A DNA stretch of 49,762 bases from JAYPEY01 sp964519245 (lineage in GTDB: Bacteria; Verrucomicrobiota; Verrucomicrobiia; Limisphaerales; JAYPEY01), in the NCBI GenBank assembly GCA_964519245.1, contig CAZFLK010000027.1, positions 1 through 49,762 on the forward strand, given 5' to 3'. The notes beneath the pieces are model-generated. The model ran no database searches, was not told the DNA's origin, and was given only the letters and a program-made list of their open reading frames with translations. The translations under genes and the position numbers were made by a program. Of this stretch, positions 25,409 through 32,852 are shown piece after piece (the stretch's first letter is position 1; each line of letters begins with the position of its first letter).

Positions 25409-28033
25409 ATGACGCGCTCAACCATCAACTTGTTCCCTTTGCTCGCCGGCGTTTGCCTCGCGCTGGCGGCGGCGACCTGTCGAGCGGCCGTGTCGGATCA
25501 ACGGGAGTTTCTCCAACGCTACTGCATCGTTTGCCACGACGCCGAGGGCGCCAAGGGCGATCTGGATCTGAGTTCGCTGTCGGACAACCTGGACGACGCC
25601 ACAAACCTGGCATCCTGGATTGAGATCCAGGATCAGGTTGCCTCGCGGGAGATGCCGCCGCGGAAGGCGAAACGCCAACCCACAGGCGAGGAACGCAGCG
25701 CGTTTGTCGCCGCGCTCGACGAACGACTGCAAACTGCGGCTGCAAGGCGACAACAGGAATCGGGCCGGAGTAGACTGAGGCGGTTGAATCGCATCGAGTT
25801 CGAGACGGCTCTCAGCGATCTGCTGGGGCTGCCGCTGAACATTCAAGCTTCGCTTCCTGCAGACGCGCGCAAAGACGGATTCACCACGGTGGGCGAGGCG
25901 TTGACGTTGTCGGCGACCCAGATGGAGGCCTACTTGGAAGTTCTGGACCGCGTTCTCGATCAGGCCACCGTTCGCATCCCCAAGCCGGAGACCCGGACCT
26001 GGCGGATGAGCTACAAGCAAACGCACGGCTTTCTGCAGCAATATCGACGCGAAGGGCCGCACCTGCCGGTCGAGGACGGCATGGCCATGTTCGGCACGGA
26101 GCTGTTCGCGCATTTTGACGCGACGCTGGAACAGTTCACCGTTCCGCGCAATGGGAGGTATCGCATCCGCGTGAGAGCGCGAACCCTCCGCAGCGACGAG
26201 CCGATCACCCTGACCGTGCGGGCGGGCGGAACCGGACGGAAGGAAAGCAATCACGTTCCCCGGCGCGATCTGACCCACGCCAGCGTCCATCCGGGCGAAC
26301 CCCAAACAGTCACCTGGGAGGGGCCATTGCTGCGCGGCCACTTCCTTCACATCTATCCCTCCTCACTGCCCAAGATGCGCTTCGTCGCCGGCGAACAGAA
26401 CAAGCAAGGCGAGTACGAAGGTCCAGGCGTGGTGGTGCAATGGGTGGAGGTTGAAGGTCCTCTCCACGAGACCTGGCCGCCACGAGCCCACCGTCTGCTT
26501 TGGGGCGATTCCCACCTCGAACGCATTCCGGGCACGGAGAAGAACCCGGACGTCAATGCGCACCTCAACCGACCGCCCGATCGCCTGATCCGGCCTTGGA
26601 CGCAATGGGATCCGGTCCAGAAGACCTGGACGCAGAAGGAGCCGACGCCCGGTCAGGAGGAGTACGCCTACATCCGGGTCAAGATTCCGCCGCCCTTGAA
26701 ACCGGAGTTGAGACTCGCCGTCGACGACCCCAAGGGCGCGGCCGTTCGACTGCTGACACGCTTCGCCCCCCTTGCTTTTCGCCGCACGGCGACCCCGGAC
26801 GAAATCCAGCCGTTCATCGATCTTGCGCATCAATGGATTGACGAAGGCGCCGGCTTCGAGAACGCCATGCGAGCCGCCTACAAGTTGACGCTGACATCGC
26901 CCGGTTTTCTCTATCACCAGGCAGGTCTTCCGGTCGGTCAGGAGAAGGATGGCCGACTGACGGATTCCGTGCTGGCCGAACGGCTGTCGTTCTTCCTGTG
27001 GAATTCCATCCCCGACGAGCGGCTGCGTCGCCTCGCAAACGCCGGGGGGTTGAGTCGGCCCGAGACCTTGCGGGCCGAAGTCGATCGATTGCTGGACGAT
27101 CCCCGTTCCTCACGCTTCGTGAACGACTTTCTGGACCAATGGCTGGATCTGCGGCTGATCGACTTCACGGCGCCGGACTCCGATCTCTATCCCGAGTATG
27201 ATCGCCTCCTGCGCTGGTCGTTGCTGGCGGAGACGCGAGCGTTCTTCCGTGAGATGCTGGACCAGGATCTCGGCGCGGCAAACCTCGCCGACTCCGATTT
27301 CACCATGCTGAACGACCGCCTGGCGAAGCATTACGGAGTCTCCGGCGTTCAGGGATTCAACCTGCGGCGCGTTCCCTTGGGGCCGGATTCCTTCCGGGGC
27401 GGACTGCTGACCCAGGGCAGCGTTCTGAAAGTCACGGCCAATGGATCCACAACCTCGCCGGTCGTGCGCGGGGTCTGGGCCGTGGACCGCATCCTTGGCG
27501 ATCCGGCCGACCCGCCGCCGCCGGGCATTCCAGCCATCGAGCCCGACATCCGCGGAGCCGTCACCATTCGCGAGCAATTGGAGAAACACCGCGCCGATCC
27601 TAAATGCGCCGGATGCCATGCAACGTTTGACCCAGTGGGCTATGCGTTGGAGAGCTTCGATGTCACGGGGCAGCGGCGCGACCGCTATCGCATCCTCGAT
27701 CCGAGGCAGCGCGATGTGATCGTGCGTTACTTCTCACACAAGCCGTCGGTCATCAAACATAGGCCGGGCCCGATAGTGGAGACCGCCGACCAACTCGACG
27801 ATGGATTCGCGTTCCGCGACATCCGTGATCTGAAAAGACATTTCGCGCAGGACCCGGAAGGCCTCGCACGCAATATCGTCGAACGCCTGATTGTTTACTC
27901 GACCGGCGCGAGCCTGGGCTACGCGGACCGGGCGGCCGTGAGCGAGATCCTACAGAAAACCCGGGGCGGCGGTTTCGGCTTGCGTTCGATTCTGCACGAG
28001 GTTGTGCAGAGTGATTTGTTCCAGCGGAAGTAG
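25409..28033 (+). CDS. DUF1587/DUF1592/DUF1588/DUF1585 secreted cytochrome-like protein
   Basis: The product (874 aa from ATG 25409) has a signal peptide and an N-terminal haem-type site C39-I-V-C42-H with HDAEGAKGDLDLSSL. DUF1587 is recognisable from RRLNRIEFETALSDLLGLPLNIQASLPAD. A carbohydrate-binding-like middle region follows, then DUF1592 (YKLTLTSPGFLYHQ, RLSFFLWNSIPDERL). DUF1588 (GFNLRRVPLGPDSFRGGLLTQGSVLKVTANG) includes the second site CAGCHATFDPVGYALESFD near residue 735, and DUF1585 closes the protein. It is transcribed divergently from the DUF1549 gene across a 201-base gap. Such proteins usually pair with a DUF1552 gene, which is not present here. The function is unproven. Confidence 0.9.
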   Translation: MTRSTINLFPLLAGVCLALAAATCRAAVSDQREFLQRYCIVCHDAEGAKGDLDLSSLSDNLDDATNLASWIEIQDQVASREMPPRKAKRQPTGEERSAFVAALDERLQTAAARRQQESGRSRLRRLNRIEFETALSDLLGLPLNIQASLPADARKDGFTTVGEALTLSATQMEAYLEVLDRVLDQATVRIPKPETRTWRMSYKQTHGFLQQYRREGPHLPVEDGMAMFGTELFAHFDATLEQFTVPRNGRYRIRVRARTLRSDEPITLTVRAGGTGRKESNHVPRRDLTHASVHPGEPQTVTWEGPLLRGHFLHIYPSSLPKMRFVAGEQNKQGEYEGPGVVVQWVEVEGPLHETWPPRAHRLLWGDSHLERIPGTEKNPDVNAHLNRPPDRLIRPWTQWDPVQKTWTQKEPTPGQEEYAYIRVKIPPPLKPELRLAVDDPKGAAVRLLTRFAPLAFRRTATPDEIQPFIDLAHQWIDEGAGFENAMRAAYKLTLTSPGFLYHQAGLPVGQEKDGRLTDSVLAERLSFFLWNSIPDERLRRLANAGGLSRPETLRAEVDRLLDDPRSSRFVNDFLDQWLDLRLIDFTAPDSDLYPEYDRLLRWSLLAETRAFFREMLDQDLGAANLADSDFTMLNDRLAKHYGVSGVQGFNLRRVPLGPDSFRGGLLTQGSVLKVTANGSTTSPVVRGVWAVDRILGDPADPPPPGIPAIEPDIRGAVTIREQLEKHRADPKCAGCHATFDPVGYALESFDVTGQRRDRYRILDPRQRDVIVRYFSHKPSVIKHRPGPIVETADQLDDGFAFRDIRDLKRHFAQDPEGLARNIVERLIVYSTGASLGYADRAAVSEILQKTRGGGFGLRSILHEVVQSDLFQRK

Positions 28034-28250
28034 GTTGCAGGGGAGGCCTCCCGTTCGTGGGCTCTCGCTTCGCGCGCCGCGGCTGAGGTGAGTTGTCGCG
28101 CCAAAGCCCGGCCAAGACAAACCCGCAAGAACTGCCAACCCACGGGCTGCTCCCGCCAAACGCCGCGCTTGGGGCTTGGTTCCGCGGGCTCGGACGACTA
28201 CATTCTCCGGCCGCTGAAACGACCAATCCTGATCGAAAGACTGACAACCC

Positions 28251-30083
28251 GTGCGCGGCCACAGCCACATCAACACCGAGACCGACAGTAATCCGACGCT
28301 CAGCGCGAAGGCGCGTTCGACGCGCGACGTCCTGGGCCGCGTCTGGGTCTACCTGCTTCCCTACAAACTTCTCGCTCTGGGCACGATCGCCTGCGCCATT
28401 CTTTCGCTGGCTTTTGGTCTCGTGTTTCCAAAACTGATCGGTTTCACGATCGATGAGGTGATCGACGGCGGTCGCAGCGAGTTGCTGCCCAAGGTGATCC
28501 TGGCTCTGGTCGGCGCCTTTGTCTTTCGCGACGTGTTCAACACCCTGCGCATCCTGATCAACAATCATTACGAGCAGTCGGTGATATTCGACATGCGCAA
28601 TCAGATATATCGTCGCCTGCAGCGGCTTCCGATCAGCTATTTCGACCAACGCGCCTCCGGCGACCTGATGACGCGCGTGATCGAGGACGTCAACACGGTC
28701 GAGCGCGTGCTGATCGACGGGATCGAGCAGGGCACGGTCGCGGTGTTGAGCGTGATCGGCATTCTGGTATTGCTGCTGGTCTCCGACCCGACGCTGACGG
28801 GCATTGCGCTGATTCCCATTCCGTTCCTGATCGGCGGCGCTTTGTGGTACACCACCACGGCTCATGGCCGTTATCGAAAACAACGTCGCGCGGCCAGCGC
28901 CATGAACTCCCTGTTGATGGACAATCTTCAGGGGGTGCGCCAGATCAAGGCCTTCGGTCGCGAACGGCACGAGGATGAGCACTTCGCCAACAAGGCGGAG
29001 GAACTTCGCCAGGGCACACTCGGCGTGATGCGCGCCTGGGCCTGGTACTCCCCCGGCATGAACCTCGTGGGTTGGCTGGGGCTTCCGTTGGTTTTGTGGA
29101 TCGGCGCTTCGCGAGTGATCGAGGGAGGCATGTCGGAGGGACAGTTGGCGGAGTTCCTGATCTATCTGATGATGCTTTACCAACCCATTCAGCGCCTGCA
29201 TTCGCTCAACCAGATGATCGCCGGCACACGGGCGGCCGGAGAGCGCGTCTTCGACATCATGGATACGGCCCAGGAACGCGCCGAAACCGCCGGCCTGAAA
29301 GACATGAAGCTTCCCCTGCGCGGCGAGGTCATCTACGAGAACGTCAATTTCAGTTACAACGACGATCGTCAGGTGCTCAAGGACGTTTCGCTGCATGCCA
29401 AGCCAGGTGAAATGATCGCCCTCGTGGGCCCCACCGGCGCCGGCAAGTCCACCTTGGTCGATCTGATGCCCGCCTTCTACGAACGTGAGTCAGGAACCAT
29501 AACGATTGACGGGCAGGACAACAGCGGGCTGACCCTGGAATCGTTGCGCAACCAAATCGCCATCGTCACCCAGGAGGCGTTCCTCTTCAATGGGACGATC
29601 AAGGAGAACATCCGTTACGGAAAACTCGACGCGTCCGAGGAGGAGATCCTGGCGGCAGCCAAAGCGGCCAACTGCCACGAGTTCATTGAGCGACTGGCCG
29701 ACGGCTACGACTCCCGCGTCGGCGAGCGCGGGGTCAAACTGAGCGTCGGCGAGAAACAGCGCGTCAGCATTGCCCGCGCCATCCTCGCGGACGCCCCCAT
29801 CCTGATCCTCGACGAGGCCACGGCCAGCGTGGATACCCATACCGAGAAGCTCATCCAGGAGGCTCTGGAGCATCTCATGCAGGGCCGCACCAGTTTCGTC
29901 ATCGCTCACCGCCTCAGCACCATTCGGAACGCCGACCAGATCCTCGTCGTCCGCCACGGTGAGATCGCCGAACGCGGGACACATGATGAGTTGATGGCCC
30001 TCGATGGCATCTACGCCAAGCTCGCGCGCATCCAGAACACCACCTTCATCGAGGAAGGTTTCGAGAAGTTGGAAGCGTCCTGA
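28251..30083 (+). CDS. ABC exporter, fused transmembrane and ATPase domains
   Basis: The product (610 aa, GTG start) is a half-size exporter. The membrane domain includes YQQ-type coupling-helix features (RLPISYFDQRASGDLMTRVIEDVNTVERVLIDGIEQG), and the ATPase has GPTGAGKST (about 391-399), LSVGEKQRVSIARA (about 495), LILDEATASVD and IAHRLSTIRNADQI. The signature motif reads LSVGE rather than LSGGQ, a known variation. It belongs to the MsbA/LmrA/BmrA group and differs clearly from the exporter at 4847. It stands alone, between a divergent-type leader and a long hairpin element. Lipid, peptide or drug export is possible. Confidence 0.88.
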   Translation: MRGHSHINTETDSNPTLSAKARSTRDVLGRVWVYLLPYKLLALGTIACAILSLAFGLVFPKLIGFTIDEVIDGGRSELLPKVILALVGAFVFRDVFNTLRILINNHYEQSVIFDMRNQIYRRLQRLPISYFDQRASGDLMTRVIEDVNTVERVLIDGIEQGTVAVLSVIGILVLLLVSDPTLTGIALIPIPFLIGGALWYTTTAHGRYRKQRRAASAMNSLLMDNLQGVRQIKAFGRERHEDEHFANKAEELRQGTLGVMRAWAWYSPGMNLVGWLGLPLVLWIGASRVIEGGMSEGQLAEFLIYLMMLYQPIQRLHSLNQMIAGTRAAGERVFDIMDTAQERAETAGLKDMKLPLRGEVIYENVNFSYNDDRQVLKDVSLHAKPGEMIALVGPTGAGKSTLVDLMPAFYERESGTITIDGQDNSGLTLESLRNQIAIVTQEAFLFNGTIKENIRYGKLDASEEEILAAAKAANCHEFIERLADGYDSRVGERGVKLSVGEKQRVSIARAILADAPILILDEATASVDTHTEKLIQEALEHLMQGRTSFVIAHRLSTIRNADQILVVRHGEIAERGTHDELMALDGIYAKLARIQNTTFIEEGFEKLEAS

Positions 30084-30089
30084 GACAGG

Positions 30090-30207
30090 CCCACGGATGG
30101 CAGAGCCGGCCCACCGATGAATGGCTGGCTCCACCGTCGGCGGGGAATTCTGCTGGCGATAAGACATTGCGACTTCTTATCCGTGGGTCGGCCCTGCCAT
30201 CCGTGGG
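30090..30207. repeat. Long hairpin element, copy A
   Basis: The left arm starts CCCACGGATGGCAGAGCCGG (30090) and the right arm TCCGTGGGTCGGCCCTGCC (30180-30207) ends at CCGTGGG. The arms, about 28 bases each, pair with few mismatches around a 60-base loop. It sits between the ABC exporter and the PQQ-propeller gene. Two related hairpins follow that gene at 31893 and 32071. Confidence 0.75.
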
Positions 30208-30285
30208 AAGACTTCCTCCTGGTCAATATCGACGGCGGCCGAAAAGTTTTCGCCTTTTCCGATCTGATGCCCATCATCCTGCCCC

Positions 30286-31857
30286 ATGCGATTCCGTCGT
30301 TTCATCCCCTTCGTCGTCTCACTCCTTGTCGCGGTTTCGGCCGCAGCCCAGAACTGGCCGCAGGGCGCCGGGCCTGGCGCTGACTTCACCATCGCCAAAG
30401 GCTCCGCCCCGACGAAGTGGAGCGTGGTGAATGACGAGAACATTGCCTGGCGACTCACCCTGCCCGAGACGGGGCAAAGCACGGTGACAATCTGGGGCGA
30501 CCGATTGTTCTTCACGATCATGGAGCCCGTTCAACAGGACTCCGAACTGGGGCAAAACATCATCGCTCATTGTTGTCGGGCCTCGGACGGGAAGATCCTC
30601 TGGAAGCGGAAGATTGAAGGCGAACATCCGTTGCGCCTGTCCGGTTGTTTCAGTGACAGCAGCGCGCCGCCGCCGGTGACGGATGGTGAACGCGTCGTCT
30701 TCTTCAACGCGTCAGGAACCATCGCGTGCTTCGACTTTGAGGGGAATGAACTGTGGTCAACGCGACGCCTCGTTGTCGGCCGCACGCAGCCCTTCCTGCG
30801 CAAGGGGCTGGCACACTACATCCGCCAGGTCTACGCGCCGGATGGGAAGGGCCACTTCACGCACGAGCACAAGGACGCGCCGCTCGATCAGTGGACGCAG
30901 CTGCAGGCGCTGGACATTGAGACGGGGAAGGTGAAATGGACCACGACCTGCGGGGTGAACATGGGCAGCGTGCCGTTGCCGCAGAAACTGAAGAGCGGAC
31001 GGGAGGTCATCCTGGTCGGCCGCGGCGGGGGACACTCGCCGCCCGAAAAGCCCGAGGGCGTTTCCATGGTCGACGCGAACAACGGCGAGACCATCTGGAC
31101 GCTGCCGCTGCCCGGCTTCATGTCCACGCAGATCATCAACATTCACGAAGATCACGCCTGGATCTACCATGGACCGGAACTGCTGAAGGTTGACGCGAAG
31201 AGCGGGAAGATCCGGAAGCGCATCTCCATCGTGAAGGACATCCCCGCGCGACTGCATACGGATCACGGTTGGAAGACGGAACGGGTTTCGATCAAGCCGG
31301 GCAGGAACAAGCGGGAGATCACCCAGCAGTCGAATGTGCTGGTCGGCGATTATTCCTATTTTCGTTGCTACCAGCGCAACTACCTCGGCCGGGTGAATCT
31401 ACGGACGGAGCAGGTCGAGTATCTGCAGTTGCCGGCGCAGCTGATTCGTGAACCGGGGAAGGCCGATGTCCTGCACTGGAACGAGGAAGGGTCCATCGCG
31501 CCGTGGGGCAAGAAGCCGAAGGGGCCGCTGAAGGTCAATTACTGGTCGCTCAAGCACAATGACATGAAGAATTCCCGCGGCTTCACGGTCGTGGGCGACA
31601 TCCGCTCCAAGGGCAACGGCTGGGGCCATATCGCAACCCAAATCCCCACCGCGATCGGAAGGCATCTCTACGTGCCGATCATGGGCGGTTCGGTGTTTGT
31701 GATCGACTGGTCGGTGCCGAAGCTGGATGAGAAAGCGTTGATCGCCATCAACGACCTGGGACCGGCGGGAGAGTCATGGAACCGCGCTAGCCTCAGTCTT
31801 GGCGGCGGCAAGCTCTACGCCCACACGATCAAGGAGATCATCTGCATCGGGGAGTGA
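30286..31857 (+). CDS. Secreted PQQ-like beta-propeller protein
   Basis: The product (523 aa) has a signal peptide (RRFIPFVVSLLVAVSAAAQ) followed by repeated propeller blades with the AxDxxTGKxxW pattern typical of PQQ/quinoprotein-like repeats: ASDGKILWKRKI, DFEGNELWSTRRL, DIETGKVKWTTT, DANNGETIWTLPLP and DAKSGKIRKRI. No dehydrogenase motifs were noticed, so it is probably a binding or scaffold propeller rather than a PQQ enzyme. Such proteins are common with DUF1501/DUF1549 genes in this phylum. Its last 26 codons recur 178 bases downstream as the tail of a lost neighbour. Function is not assigned. Confidence 0.85.
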   Translation: MRFRRFIPFVVSLLVAVSAAAQNWPQGAGPGADFTIAKGSAPTKWSVVNDENIAWRLTLPETGQSTVTIWGDRLFFTIMEPVQQDSELGQNIIAHCCRASDGKILWKRKIEGEHPLRLSGCFSDSSAPPPVTDGERVVFFNASGTIACFDFEGNELWSTRRLVVGRTQPFLRKGLAHYIRQVYAPDGKGHFTHEHKDAPLDQWTQLQALDIETGKVKWTTTCGVNMGSVPLPQKLKSGREVILVGRGGGHSPPEKPEGVSMVDANNGETIWTLPLPGFMSTQIINIHEDHAWIYHGPELLKVDAKSGKIRKRISIVKDIPARLHTDHGWKTERVSIKPGRNKREITQQSNVLVGDYSYFRCYQRNYLGRVNLRTEQVEYLQLPAQLIREPGKADVLHWNEEGSIAPWGKKPKGPLKVNYWSLKHNDMKNSRGFTVVGDIRSKGNGWGHIATQIPTAIGRHLYVPIMGGSVFVIDWSVPKLDEKALIAINDLGPAGESWNRASLSLGGGKLYAHTIKEIICIGE

Positions 31858-31892
31858 ACGGCGGCATCGCTGAAACTCATTCCGAAAGTTGC

Positions 31893-31941
31893 CCCACGGA
31901 TGCCAAAGCCGACCCATGGATAAACTCTTCTCTTCCGTGGG
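31893..31941. repeat. Long hairpin element, copy B (right arm shortened)
   Basis: CCCACGGATGCCAAAGCC begins the left arm and TCCGTGGG ends the element. Compared with copy C the right arm lacks about 20 bases, so only the outer 8 base pairs can form. It lies 35 bases after the propeller stop codon. Confidence 0.65.
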
Positions 31942-31955
31942 ATGTTTCTTTGGAG

Positions 31956-32035
31956 GGAACCGCGTGAGCCTGAGTCTTGGCGGCGGCAAGCTCTACGCCC
32001 ACACGATCAAGGAAGTCATTTGCATCGGGGAGTGA
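31956..32035 (+). pseudogene. C-terminal fragment of a lost second PQQ-propeller gene
   Basis: The 26 codons before a TGA at 32033-32035 encode NRVSLSLGGGKLYAHTIKE and VICIGE, against NRASLSLGGGKLYAHTIKE and IICIGE at the end of the intact gene. Codons CTC/CTG, GAG/GAA and ATC/ATT differ silently, and the amino-acid changes are Ala to Val and Ile to Val. No start codon or remainder of the gene precedes it. This pattern suggests the tail of a paralogue that evolved as a working gene before most of it was deleted. Confidence 0.7.
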
Positions 32036-32070
32036 ACGGCGGCCTCGCTGAAATTCAATCTGGAAGTTGC

Positions 32071-32139
32071 CCCACGGATGACAAAGCCGACCCACGGATA
32101 AACTCCTCTCATCCGTGGGTCGGCCCTGCCATCCATGGG
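32071..32139. repeat. Long hairpin element, copy C (complete)
   Basis: The left arm (32071-32099, starting CCCACGGATGACAAAGCCGA) and right arm (32111-32139, starting ATCCGTGGGTCGGCCCTGCC) pair over 29 positions with four mismatches around an 11-base loop. It lies between the propeller-gene tail and the convergent LamG-like gene, so it may also terminate transcripts. Confidence 0.8.
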
Positions 32140-32189
32140 ATGTTTCTTTCCGTGAGCCTGTCGAAGCGCCCCGGACCGCGGTCCGAAGA

Positions 32190-32852
32190 TTATTCCGCCT
32201 TCGCCGAAAACACCTTCAGATCGTCATACTGAATTGCCTTGTCGGAAAAGGGCTTCCCCCAGATGGCGGCCCGTCCATTGGGCGGCTCCTCGGTTTCAGT
32301 GAACTCAAGTTGCCACCCGCCTGGCTCGGCTTTGCCGGACTCCCAAAGACGCCCTTGGACCTTCCATTCGCCGTCCTTCACGTTCACCACGCGCAACCGA
32401 AACTCCATCCAGACGCCCGACTTCCACTTGAACGGCTTGGCGGCAATCACGCTGCCGTCCTTCTTGAGTTCCATCTCCCCGCGATTGGGTGAGCAGAGCA
32501 ACTTGTAGCCGCCGACGCCGTTCAAGCCGACGCCAAATGTCGGCGCGAGCCGCTTCTTGCGCTCGCTGCGAATGCGCGCCCGAATCTCCAAGCCGTCTTT
32601 CTGCGTGGGGCCGAGCAACAGGCCAAACTTGCCGATCGGCGAGCCGGGCAATTCGAGGACGCGGTTGCTCTCCTCCTGCTTCACCTTGAAATCGCCTTCG
32701 AGAATCAGGAAGTCCAACGGCTCAAAGCCGATGTCCTCGTTCTCGAGGTCGTTCGCGTAAATCGGCTCGGCGTCTGCCGCCGAAAGCGGAAGGGTCAACA
32801 GGGCGACCGCGAAGCCCGCAGTTAGGCGCATCAATGTTCGTTTGTTCATCAT
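32190..32852 (-). CDS. Secreted concanavalin-like (LamG/DUF1080-type) protein
   Basis: The product (220 aa) has a signal peptide (RLTAGFAVALLTLPLSAADA) and a beta-rich body with NDLENEDIGFEP, FKVKQEESNRVLELPGSP, GLEIRARIRSERKKRLAPTFGVGL, WMEFRLRVVNVKDGEWKVQGRLW and the C-terminal AIQYDDLKVFS. The ending W-x-Y-D-D-(L/I)-K-V is typical of concanavalin-like jelly-roll domains that bind glycans. The ATG at 32852 overlaps the TGA of the ABC permease gene (ATGA), so the two are translationally coupled. The coupling is direct evidence that the cell makes both together. The ligand is unknown. Confidence 0.8.
   Translation of the reverse strand: MMNKRTLMRLTAGFAVALLTLPLSAADAEPIYANDLENEDIGFEPLDFLILEGDFKVKQEESNRVLELPGSPIGKFGLLLGPTQKDGLEIRARIRSERKKRLAPTFGVGLNGVGGYKLLCSPNRGEMELKKDGSVIAAKPFKWKSGVWMEFRLRVVNVKDGEWKVQGRLWESGKAEPGGWQLEFTETEEPPNGRAAIWGKPFSDKAIQYDDLKVFSAKAE

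Larger units (their letters stand above)
31778..32135 (+). repeat. Tandem repeat, period 178 bases, covering the end of the propeller gene and its 3-prime region
   Basis: Unit 1 runs from 31778 and unit 2 from 31956. Each contains the last codons of the propeller gene with stop codon, then GAACGGCGGC, then a hairpin of the CCCACGGATG family, then GATGTTTCTTT. Differences inside the coding part fall mostly at third codon positions or give conservative changes. The 332-base stretch 31858-32189 holds only this repeat and the hairpins; no further gene is seen. Confidence 0.85.

Noticed and set aside
27753..29396. Minus-strand frame of 547 aa spanning the end of the DUF1592 gene and the ABC exporter
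   Set aside because: It crosses two real genes and an intergenic region without any recognisable domain.
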